From assembly GCF_013141915.1 (NCBI RefSeq), contig NZ_SROX01000001.1:496001-560000 (forward strand): a stretch of 64,000 bases of DNA, written 5' to 3'. Positions 53,189-60,671 of the stretch are shown here, one piece after another. The stretch is from Cupriavidus necator. Lineage in GTDB: Bacteria > Pseudomonadota > Gammaproteobacteria > Burkholderiales > Burkholderiaceae. The notes beneath the pieces are model-generated. The model was not told the DNA's origin. It did no database searches and was given only the letters and a program-made list of their open reading frames with translations. Made by a program: the position numbers and the translations under genes. The stretch's first letter is position 1. The number at the start of each line of letters is the position of its first letter.

Positions 53189-53364
53189 TCAGGCTGCCGT
53201 CATCCAGGGCGGCGATCTCCGTAACGTCATCCGGACCGGGCCGCATTGCAGCTCGGGCGTTCGAGCTTGGCCACCGAGCCGCCCGGCAGCAGCAGCTTGA
53301 GCTCGTATTGCCAGATGCCGTCGTCGTGATCGAGTGCCACCCCGATGACGTCGCCCGCCGCCAT
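53189..53364 (-). pseudogene. PepSY-domain gene remnant with frameshift
   Basis: From the ATG at 53364 the minus strand reads MAAGDVIGVALDHDDGIWQY and then ELKLLLPGGSVAKLE, which is half of a PepSY domain. After KLE this frame degenerates (RPSCNAARSG) and stops at 53227. A one-frame shift restores a PepSY-like end (LQCGPVRMTLRRSP). No proper upstream half or signal peptide is visible. The rest of the gap 53123-53744 holds a hairpin and the HU-like promoter. Confidence 0.55.
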
Positions 53365-53577
53365 GCCATCCGCTGTCGCTGCTGAGCGTGGCGTTGATCG
53401 CGTTCGGGGCGCTCGCCGCCGGCGCGTTGCTGGCGATCTGCATCGGGGATTGCGCGCGAACGGTAGCGTCCAGACGCATGCACAGCGTAGCGCGCCGGGC
53501 TTCGTCGCTGCGGCCGCGCGCGCCAAAGTGGGGGGACGTAGGCCGTTTTCGCGCTTGCACTGAGGCAAAGCCGCGAC

Positions 53578-53603
53578 AAAACCCGGGGTTTTCACCGGGT
53601 TTT
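53578..53603. terminator. Bidirectional terminator-like hairpin
   Basis: AAAACCCGG-GGTTTTCA-CCGGGTTTT, a perfect 9-base stem with T-run in both directions. It insulates the HU-like gene from upstream transcription. Confidence 0.6.
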
Positions 53604-53627
53604 GCGCTTCGCGTGCATGAAAACCCC

Positions 53628-53654
53628 TTGACTTACGGTACTTTCCGCTATGAT
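53628..53654 (+). promoter_or_regulatory. Promoter of the HU-like gene
   Basis: TTGACT (53628-53633) and TATGAT (53649-53654) with a short 15-base spacer. Good hexamers, about 90 bases before the ATG. Confidence 0.5.
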
Positions 53655-53744
53655 TCAGTGGGCGTCGATCAGGCGATTGCGCAACGCTCAGTAGCAACGC
53701 ATCAGACCTGCCGGCATCCATCTGTTCAACCTACGAATATCGAT

Positions 53745-54203
53745 ATGGCGACCAAAGCGAAACCGACCGCGAAGACTGCAACCAAGCCCGCCGCCAAGAA
53801 GGCTGCGGCAACCAAGGCACCCGTGAAGGCTGCCGCCAAGAAGGCCACGCCGGCCAAGAAGGCTGCTCCCGCCGCTGCGCCCGTTGCGCGCCCGCTGAAG
53901 GACACCTTCAACAAGTCGAGCCTGGTCGCTCACCTGGTAGCTCAGACGGAACTGGAACCCAAGACCGTGAAGACGGTGCTGGCCCATCTGGAAAACACCA
54001 TCGTCAGCGCGCTGAACAAGAAGGGCGCAGGCGAGTTCACGCTGCCCGGCCTGCTGAAGGTCACGGCGCAGCAAGTGCCGGCCAAGAAGAAGCGCTTCGG
54101 CAAGGACCCGTTCACCGGTGAAGAGCGTTGGTTCCCGGCCAAGCCGGCCAGCGTCAAGGTCAAGGTCCGTCCGCTGAAGAAGCTGAAGGACGCCGCAGCC
54201 TGA
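53745..54203 (+). CDS. HU/IHF-like DNA-binding protein with basic N-terminal tail
   Basis: 152 residues from ATG at 53745. The first 50 or so residues are almost only Ala, Lys, Pro and Thr (TATKPAAKKAAATKAPVK), like a histone H1 tail. The HU-like domain follows (DTFNKSSLVAHLVAQTELEP, GAGEFTLPGLLKVTAQ, KDPFTGEERWFPAKPASVK). The tail probably adds non-specific DNA binding. Related tailed proteins are known in other beta-proteobacteria. Single gene with terminator. Confidence 0.9.
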   Translation: MATKAKPTAKTATKPAAKKAAATKAPVKAAAKKATPAKKAAPAAAPVARPLKDTFNKSSLVAHLVAQTELEPKTVKTVLAHLENTIVSALNKKGAGEFTLPGLLKVTAQQVPAKKKRFGKDPFTGEERWFPAKPASVKVKVRPLKKLKDAAA

Positions 54204-54227
54204 TCTGCACCAGTTGTCGAGAAAGAA

Positions 54228-54253
54228 AAGGAGCCGCTTGCCGGCTCCTTTTT
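54228..54253 (+). terminator. Intrinsic terminator of the HU-like gene
   Basis: Stem AAGGAGCCG-CTTGC-CGGCTCCTT followed by TTT. Confidence 0.88.
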
Positions 54254-54332
54254 CTATGGCGGCCGGCATCAATCCGGCTGCGTTTAATCCAGGTCAAGTC
54301 GGTGGCCATGTTCGCCACCTAGAATCCACTAC

Positions 54333-54420
54333 GTCATGGGTGCGGGGGCGCTCCCCATGACAGAGCTTCCGGAGTCTTCCTGAAGCTTCCGCCCGCGGCC
54401 GCAACGGCCGCGGGCTTTTT
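54333..54420 (+). ncRNA. Candidate small RNA, about 88 nt
   Basis: After the HU-like terminator, a -10-like TAGAAT (54320-54325) would start a transcript near 54333. That is exactly where a stem begins: GTCATGGG (54333-54340) with CCCATGAC (54354-54361). A single-stranded stretch rich in CTTCC (CTTCCGGAGTCTTCC, CTGAAGCTTCC) follows. Then comes a strong terminator, GCCCGCGGCCG-CAA-CGGCCGCGGGC with five T (54391-54420). No open frame uses it. The next gene (54445) is on the other strand. The UUCC repeats could pair with Shine-Dalgarno sequences. No good -35 is seen. Confidence 0.5.
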
Positions 54421-54444
54421 ATTGGCCGCGCGATGCGGCGGCAA

Positions 54445-54813
54445 TCAAGCCACCACTTGCTTGGCGTAGGTGGCGCGCGCCATCTCGCACACTTCTACTG
54501 ACACCTGCACATTCTGTCCGGTGCCGCCGCCCGAGCGCACGGCTTCGGCGATCACGTCGCAGACCGCCTGCGCCAATGACTGGCGGACGGCGGTATCGCG
54601 CCCGTCCAGGATCGACAGGCGCGCATGGACAAAGGCGCGCTCGACGGCATCGATGCCCTGGCGGTAGGTCGACAGCGTGATACAGCGCGACTTGATATCT
54701 GCTTCCTGGAACTGTCCGGAAGCCAGCAGGGCGGCATTCGCCTCATCCAGCAATTCTTCCTGCGAGCAGTTCAGGCGAGTGTTTTCAGTCAGTTCGATGA
54801 CGAGGTGAGGCAT
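54445..54813 (-). CDS. 5-carboxymethyl-2-hydroxymuconate isomerase-like protein
   Basis: 122 residues from ATG at 54813, so that the mature protein would begin with the catalytic Pro (PHLVIELTENTRL). Tautomerase/CHMI family; matching size and the IKSRCITLSTYRQG and FVHARLSILDGRD segments. In the homoprotocatechuate pathway HpaF isomerises 5-carboxymethyl-2-hydroxymuconate. No other hpa genes are nearby, so the real substrate is open. It converges on the candidate small RNA at 54333. Confidence 0.85.
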   Translation of the reverse strand: MPHLVIELTENTRLNCSQEELLDEANAALLASGQFQEADIKSRCITLSTYRQGIDAVERAFVHARLSILDGRDTAVRQSLAQAVCDVIAEAVRSGGGTGQNVQVSVEVCEMARATYAKQVVA

Positions 54814-54946
54814 GGCGGGTCCTGGCACAAAGCTCCGGCATGGGGCCGGCGACAGCGAGCATGATACGGGATCGCCGGCCCCGGTACGCCAGACCCACGC
54901 AGCGGGCCAGCCGGTATCGCGCGTTCAGGGTCACCGGATGCAAAAC

Positions 54947-54966
54947 GGGGCGCCCATGGGCGCCCC
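54947..54966 (-). terminator. Terminator of the HAD gene
   Basis: Perfect palindrome GGGGCGCCCATGGGCGCCCC, followed on the minus strand by GTTTTGC, 25 bases after the stop of the gene at 54992. Confidence 0.75.
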
Positions 54967-54991
54967 GCGGGGACTGCATGGCAGCGGCAGC

Positions 54992-55588
54992 TCAGGCGTG
55001 GACGGCCGTCACTTCGCGTGCCGGTGCCAGCGCACTGCCGAAGCGGGCGGGGTTGTCCCGTGCCAGTTGCTGCAGTTGCGCCAGCTTGGCCTTGAGCCCG
55101 GCATCCAGCTTCGGCGCCGGCATCACCGTCGACGGGCAGGCGACGCCCAGGATATCCAGAGCCTGCTGGAAGTTTTCCAGGGTCAGGCCCGCCACGGGGT
55201 CGACCGTGACCAGATGCTCGCGCAGCGCCTCGGGCATCGACCCGGCCGGGGCGGAGGACAGGATCACGTAATGGCCCGGGCGCGCGGCCTGGGCGAAAAA
55301 CGCTTCGATCTCGGCGCCGTGGCCGCCTGCGACCGGCGGCGTCATGGCTTCGACCTGCAGGTCCAGTTGCTGCAGGATGGCCGCCGGCGTGCCCCGGCGC
55401 CAGGCATCGGATACCACCACACGCGCGCCAGCCACGCCGAACAGCCTGCGGACCAAGCCAAGGGCGACCGGGTCGAAGAACCTGACGTCGCGCGGCGTGC
55501 CCGAATCCGGAATGCCGCCGAGGCGGGCGCGGGAGCGGTCGGAGTACAGGACGCCGGGTACGTCCAGCATGATGAGTCGTTCAGCCAT
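54992..55588 (-). CDS. HAD-like protein (Swiss-army-knife RNA-repair type), altered active site
   Basis: 198 residues. The start MAERLIMLDVPGVLYSD matches the first HAD motif but with DVPGVL where DxDGVL is expected, so the second catalytic Asp is lost. Motif II is present as VVVSDAWRRGTPAAI, the pattern of the HAD domain found in RNA-repair (SAK) proteins. The rest is alpha-helical. Without the second Asp, phosphatase activity is doubtful. Single gene, divergent from nothing close; upstream gap of 194 bases to the MCP gene is empty. Confidence 0.7.
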   Translation of the reverse strand: MAERLIMLDVPGVLYSDRSRARLGGIPDSGTPRDVRFFDPVALGLVRRLFGVAGARVVVSDAWRRGTPAAILQQLDLQVEAMTPPVAGGHGAEIEAFFAQAARPGHYVILSSAPAGSMPEALREHLVTVDPVAGLTLENFQQALDILGVACPSTVMPAPKLDAGLKAKLAQLQQLARDNPARFGSALAPAREVTAVHA

Positions 55589-55782
55589 GGTTTCCTGAGC
55601 AGGTGCCAGTTCAGTTGGTGTGAAGCAAGATTACTCGCCGCAACCGGGCTGTCACGTTACCGGGGCTGGTTCAGTTGCAACATATCTGTAACTTCGTCGC
55701 GGAAGACGTAAATGCCGGTTACGTCGTCATGACAAATGTTTCGACCCGACACATCTTTCGCGCAGTCGCCAGCTCAGGGCTG

Positions 55783-57399
55783 CTAAAAGCGAAAGCGTGC
55801 GACGTCTGCGGCCAGCGCGGCGGCCTGCTGGTCGAGCCGCGCTGCCTGGCCGGCCAGTTCGTCGACCAGCGCAGCATTCTGCTCGGCTGTCTGGCGCAGT
55901 TGCGCTGCGGCCTGCGTGGCGCCCTGCACGCTGTCGGCCTGCTCGTCCGCGAGCGTGCGCAGTCCCTCGGCCAGCGCATGGCTGTGGCCCACCGTCGCGG
56001 CAATCCGGTCCATCGCCGCCACGACGCTGCCGCTCAGGCTGGCGCCTTGCTGGATCTCATGCGTGGCATTGCCGACGATGCCGCCGATCTCGCGCGCCGC
56101 GTCGGCGCTGCGCTGTGCCAGCGCCCGCACTTCCTGTGCCACCACCGCAAAGCCGCGGCCTGCCGGGCCCGCACGCGCCGCTTCCACGGCGGCGTTCAGT
56201 GCCAGGATATTGGTCTGGAACGCGATGCTTTCGATCACGCCGACAATCTCTGCGATATGGCGCGAATGGCCATGCAGCGCATCCATCGCGCCGCGCATGC
56301 GTTGCACCACGGCTGCGCCGTCATCGGTGGCGGCGCGCGCCGCGCTGGCCATCTCGCTCGATTCCGTGGCCTGCGCATGCGCGGCGGCCACGTGCGCCGC
56401 CAGCACCTGCATGCGGCCGGTGGTTGCGTCGAGGGCACTGGCTTGCTGCTCGGTTCGTGCCGACAGGGCCTGGTTGCCCGCCGCGATCTGCTGGCTGGCC
56501 GCGGTGATCTCGTGGGCGCTGGCCTGGATGCGTGCCAGCACGCCGGCCAACTGGTCGCGCATGCCGGCTACATGGTGCAGCATGCTGCTGTGGTCCGAAG
56601 GGCGCAGCGCGATCGGGGCGGTCAGGTCGCCTGCCGCAATACGCCGGGCGATGTCGGCGGCATCGCGCGGCTCGCCGCCCAGCTCGGCACGCAGGCTGCG
56701 CGCGGCAATCGCTGCCAGCGCGGCGGCGGCGAGCAGGCTGGCGCCGAGCAGCGCCACCATCCAGGCCTGCGCGCGCAGCTGGCTGGTGGCCACGCTGGCG
56801 ACCGTAGCGGCGGCCTGCTGCTCCTGCTGGCGGCGTACCGCCTCAACCTGGCTGCTGAGCCGCTGCAGGTGCTCGGTGACGAAGTGGCCGTCGACCGAGA
56901 CCGCGCTGTCGAACTGCAACGGATCCAGCGGCTGCTTGCGCAGCAATGCCACGTAGGCTTGCGCCAGCTCGCTGGCGCGCTGGCGTTCGCGCAGCAGTGG
57001 CGCCGCCTGGGCCGGAGCGGCACGGTGCACGCCGGCCAGTGCCGCGTCCAGTTGCGCCAGGGCCGCCGCCATCTCGTCGGCGGCGCCGTCGCGCTCGGTG
57101 CTGCTGGTGGCCATGGTCAGCGCCAGCTGGGCCCGCCCGAGCGCCGCCAGCGCTGATTGCGCCCGCTCCGCAGAGATGGCCCCGTGCATGTCGTGCTGGT
57201 ACAGGGTATCGGTACGCGCCTTGATCGAGATCAGGTTGGCGATGCCAGTCAGGCCGACCGCGGCGCCAAACAGGTAGACCAGGGCAAAGGCCACGCACAG
57301 GCGCGCCACCAGTGGCAGGCGGCCCAGCCGGGCCAGCCCGCGCGCGGGCGCAACGGCCCGACGGTGGCCGGGCAGGGATGTCTTGAACACTTGCAACAC
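55783..57399 (-). CDS. Methyl-accepting chemotaxis protein
   Basis: 538 residues from GTG at 57399, with GGAG 8 bases before it. A frame opens at 57564 but without homology. TM1 near residues 28-55 ([17 protein letters not shown]), periplasmic four-helix-bundle-like region to about 220, TM2 ([20 protein letters not shown]), HAMP, then the signalling domain with the hairpin tip [18 protein letters not shown] and [17 protein letters not shown]. No C-terminal CheR-binding pentapeptide; it ends DVARFRF. Divergent from a c-di-GMP gene. Confidence 0.92.
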   Translation of the reverse strand: MLQVFKTSLPGHRRAVAPARGLARLGRLPLVARLCVAFALVYLFGAAVGLTGIANLISIKARTDTLYQHDMHGAISAERAQSALAALGRAQLALTMATSSTERDGAADEMAAALAQLDAALAGVHRAAPAQAAPLLRERQRASELAQAYVALLRKQPLDPLQFDSAVSVDGHFVTEHLQRLSSQVEAVRRQQEQQAAATVASVATSQLRAQAWMVALLGASLLAAAALAAIAARSLRAELGGEPRDAADIARRIAAGDLTAPIALRPSDHSSMLHHVAGMRDQLAGVLARIQASAHEITAASQQIAAGNQALSARTEQQASALDATTGRMQVLAAHVAAAHAQATESSEMASAARAATDDGAAVVQRMRGAMDALHGHSRHIAEIVGVIESIAFQTNILALNAAVEAARAGPAGRGFAVVAQEVRALAQRSADAAREIGGIVGNATHEIQQGASLSGSVVAAMDRIAATVGHSHALAEGLRTLADEQADSVQGATQAAAQLRQTAEQNAALVDELAGQAARLDQQAAALAADVARFRF

Positions 57400-57643
57400 G
57401 GAGATGACTCCAGACGGGCGCGCCGGCCTGACGGGCCTGCGGCACCCGGGGCTTGACCCGATTCGCGGCTGGCGCTGCCCTCTATACGGGACAGTCGCAG
57501 CGGCGCACGGATCGTCGTCGATCAACGTGACGCCGACGTGACATTCGCGTAGATGGACTGTCATCGCGCTGTCATGTGGATGTCATGCAATATGGGCCGC
57601 GCTGCGCCTCCTGATTGCAGCCGCACCATCCCCGCTTGCTCCT

Positions 57644-59497
57644 ATGAATGGCCTGACTGCCGCCACGCTCCAGCATGATCCCGCGCCCCACGCTACCGGC
57701 GTTGCCCCGGACGAGACCGTGTTTGCACCCCCGATGCGCCTGCCGCCGCTCAATGCCGTGTTCCAGCCCATCGTGCAGGCAGACAATGGCGCCATCCTCG
57801 GCTACGAAGCGCTGATCCGCGGTCCGGTGGGCTCCCCCTGGGCGGCGCCGGACGCGTTGTTCCGGCTGGCGCAAGGCGTCCGCGCCACCATCGCGCTGGA
57901 GGTGGAAGCGGCGCGCACCGCGCTGGTCGCGTGGCGCAGCTTCGACCTGCCCGGCAAGCTCTTCCTCAATTTCAGCCCGCAGACCTTGCGCCACCTGCTG
58001 GCCGAGCGGGGGCGCCTGATGGCGGCCTTGCTCGAAGCCGGCATGGCACCGTCGCGGCTGGTGATCGAGGTCACCGAACAGACGCCCATCGGCGACGCAG
58101 TCAGCTTCGGCATGGCCATGGCGGTGTTGCGGGAACTCGGCATGCAGTACGCGCTGGATGATTTCGGCACCGGGCATGCCAACCTGGACTTGCTTGCCCA
58201 CCTGTCGCCGCATTTCGTCAAGATCGACAAGTCGCTGGTGCGCGGCATCGCGTCCTGTTCGCGCCGGCTGGAAATCCTGCGCGCACTGCTGCGCATGATG
58301 AGCGCCTTTGGCGGGCGCGTGATCGCCGAAGGCATTGAAGACGAAGATGAACTGGCCGTGGTGCGCGACCTGGGCGTGACCGGCGCGCAGGGCTATTACG
58401 TGGGACGGCCCATGGCGCAACCCGTGGCGCAGGCCGCCTTGCACGTGCGGCAGGCGCTGGCATCGCGTCGCATTGCGGTGTTTCCGCAGATGGTGCGCTC
58501 CGGCTGGTCGGGCATCACCGCGGGAAGACTGGTGCGGCCGGCGCCGACGGTGTCGCCTGCGGCCAGCAACGATGCGGTGCTGCGCACCTTCCAGGACCAG
58601 CCCGACCTGCAGGCGGTGGCGGTGGTCAATGATGAAGGGCGGCCGCTGGCCATCATCGGCCGCCAGGCGTTTATCGACCGCTACGCGGCGCCGTTCCACC
58701 GCGAGCTCTATGGCAAGAAGGCGTGCATCGCCATGGCCAGCCGCGATCCGGCGTGCTTTGACCAGCGTGCCAGCCTGGAGGACATGGCGCAGATCCTGTC
58801 GGGCGAGAACACGCGCCCGCTGGCCGAGGGTTTCGTGATCACCGACCAGGGCCGCTATATCGGGCTCGGCACCGGCGCGGACCTGATCCGGGCAATCACC
58901 GAGGTGCGCATGGAAGCGGCGCGCTACGCCAATCCGCTGACCTTCCTGCCGGGCAATATCCCGCTGAACCAGCATATCGAACGCTTGATCGAGGCCGCCA
59001 GCGAGTTCCATGCCTGCTATGTCGACCTGAACCACTTCAAGCCGTTCAACGACAAGTACGGCTACTGGAAAGGCGACGAGATGCTCAAGGGCGCGGCCGC
59101 GATCCTGGCCGAGGCGTGCGACCCGGCCCGCGATTTCCTCGGGCACGTGGGCGGCGACGATTTCCTGGTGCTGTACCAGAGTGGCGACTGGGCCGAGCGC
59201 ATGCGGGCCGCGATCCTGCGCTTCAACGATGCGGCGCGCGCCATGTATGCCCCGCCGGACCGCGCCGCCGGCGGCATGCACGGCGAAGACCGGCACGGTA
59301 GGCCGGTGTTCTTCCCCCCGGTATCGATGGCGGTGGGCGTGGTGTGCCTCAGTGGCGAGGGCGTGGCCAGCCTGCAGCGGCTGGGCAGCCAGCAGATCGG
59401 CGCCGCGGCGGCCGCTGCCAAGCGCGAGGCCAAGCGTTCCGCCGACGGCATGGCCGTGCTCGACTTCCTGGCGCTGTCGGCGACCCTGCTGGCGTAG
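57644..59497 (+). CDS. EAL-GGDEF c-di-GMP protein with GGDDF motif
   Basis: 617 residues. EAL domain first (about residues 35-270) with intact motifs: GYEALIRG, VIEVTEQT, YALDDFGTGHANLD, FVKIDKSLV and VIAEGIEDEDE. So it should hydrolyse c-di-GMP. A CBS-like linker region follows (about 310-425). A C-terminal GGDEF-type domain comes last with motif VGGDDFLVLYQ. GGDDF and the absence of an RxxD inhibitory site leave synthase activity uncertain. No membrane segments. Order EAL before GGDEF is the reverse of the common fusion. Confidence 0.9.
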   Translation: MNGLTAATLQHDPAPHATGVAPDETVFAPPMRLPPLNAVFQPIVQADNGAILGYEALIRGPVGSPWAAPDALFRLAQGVRATIALEVEAARTALVAWRSFDLPGKLFLNFSPQTLRHLLAERGRLMAALLEAGMAPSRLVIEVTEQTPIGDAVSFGMAMAVLRELGMQYALDDFGTGHANLDLLAHLSPHFVKIDKSLVRGIASCSRRLEILRALLRMMSAFGGRVIAEGIEDEDELAVVRDLGVTGAQGYYVGRPMAQPVAQAALHVRQALASRRIAVFPQMVRSGWSGITAGRLVRPAPTVSPAASNDAVLRTFQDQPDLQAVAVVNDEGRPLAIIGRQAFIDRYAAPFHRELYGKKACIAMASRDPACFDQRASLEDMAQILSGENTRPLAEGFVITDQGRYIGLGTGADLIRAITEVRMEAARYANPLTFLPGNIPLNQHIERLIEAASEFHACYVDLNHFKPFNDKYGYWKGDEMLKGAAAILAEACDPARDFLGHVGGDDFLVLYQSGDWAERMRAAILRFNDAARAMYAPPDRAAGGMHGEDRHGRPVFFPPVSMAVGVVCLSGEGVASLQRLGSQQIGAAAAAAKREAKRSADGMAVLDFLALSATLLA

Positions 59498-59503
59498 CGT
59501 GCG

Positions 59504-60259
59504 TCAGCTGCCTGAGGGCTCCGGCACGGTGCTCCGGGTTGCGGCTTTTGGCAGCCTGGGCGCGATGCGCTCTTCGAGCACGTCAAGCCGGTAGCCGTGC
59601 GCGTAGACCACCGTGATGACGATGCCGTTGGCCACGCCGATGCGCAGCGTCTTGCGCAGACGCGAGATCAGTCCCGCCAGCGCCCGCGACAGCGGTGGCA
59701 GTTCGTGCCGCCAGATCGCCTGCTGGATGCGCTCGCTGGCCAGCACGCGGCCGACGTTCGAAAACAGCATCATGGCCAGATCGAATTCCTTCGGCGTCAT
59801 GGCGATGCGCTCGCCGTGCAGCGTGGCCAAGCGCCCCATGCTGTTCAGTTGGTAAGGGCCGGCCTGCACCACCAGGCCCTGGCGCACGCGTTCGCCGGTA
59901 ACGCGCCGGCGCAATGCCGTGATGCGCGCCATCAGCACGCGCGCATTGAGCGGGCGGCACACGTAGTCGTCGGCGCCCGCATCGAGCGCATCGACCAGTT
60001 TGTCTTCGCTGTTGTCGGCAGCCAGCAGGATAATGGGTACGTCACCCGAGCGGGCGCTGCGGACCGCGCGCACCACTTGCAGGGCCGGCAAGTCCGACAC
60101 GGCATCGTCGATCAGCAGCATGTCGTAAGGCTCCTGGCTGACGCGGAGGATCAGCTCCCGGCCGCTCTCGAACACGCGGCAACGGAAACCGGCGCCCTCA
60201 AGCAGTTCGGCCACGGTACGGAGTTGGGGCGAAAAGCCCATGAGCAGCGCAATATTCAT
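59504..60259 (-). CDS. OmpR-type response regulator with atypical receiver
   Basis: 251 residues from ATG at 60259 (MNIALLMGFSPQLR). Receiver domain with a phospho-acceptor candidate in DMLLIDDAVSDL, but the N-terminal acidic pair (normally in a DD/ED motif) is missing. The conserved Lys (KP) is replaced by CRPLN. The C-terminal winged helix is OmpR/PhoB-like (MTPKEFDLAMMLFSN; ISRLRKTL; VVYAHGYRL). No sensor kinase gene is adjacent. It may work without phosphorylation. Confidence 0.88.
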   Translation of the reverse strand: MNIALLMGFSPQLRTVAELLEGAGFRCRVFESGRELILRVSQEPYDMLLIDDAVSDLPALQVVRAVRSARSGDVPIILLAADNSEDKLVDALDAGADDYVCRPLNARVLMARITALRRRVTGERVRQGLVVQAGPYQLNSMGRLATLHGERIAMTPKEFDLAMMLFSNVGRVLASERIQQAIWRHELPPLSRALAGLISRLRKTLRIGVANGIVITVVYAHGYRLDVLEERIAPRLPKAATRSTVPEPSGS

Positions 60260-60484
60260 TGAAGCGGACCCCAGGGCAGGATACGGGCTGAAAGGGGAAA
60301 GCGGCCACCAACGATTGGGCCGCGGCAGGCGAACGGCAGCGCCGCGCCCAGCCAGAAAGCGTATTAAAAGTGCAGTCGGAAAAACAATCGGACATTGCTG
60401 AAATATCTGTCGATTTTCTTGATTCGCCCGGAGTGAGCCGTCCGCATCGGGAGATCGAGGCCGGCTCGCGGACGCTACGGAAAG

Positions 60485-60507
60485 TTGTCCACAGTTCCTG
60501 TGGACAA
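60485..60507. promoter_or_regulatory. Pair of inverted DnaA-box-like sites
   Basis: TTGTCCACAG-TTC-CTGTGGACAA, perfect 10-base arms. Each arm contains TTGTCCACA, one mismatch from the DnaA box TTATCCACA. It lies in the 412-base gap between the response regulator and the cardiolipin synthase genes. The rest of the gap is AT-richer than average around 60360-60425, probably a promoter for the response regulator. Confidence 0.45.
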
Positions 60508-60671
60508 GCGGGGCGACGACGCCCTGACGGCCGCCTGGCATGGTGATGCCATCGGCGTGCCAAAAAAGAAGGCAGCGCTGGCAGGCGACTGGCAGCCAGC
60601 GCCTACAACCAGACTGCGCTGTGCCAAAATAGCGCGCATCGCGACCCGGTCAGGGGACACAAGCCAACCCG

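Noticed and set aside
53388-53744. 119-residue extension of the HU-like protein
   Set aside because: It covers the promoter and hairpin and lacks coding character. The ATG at 53745 begins the basic tail.
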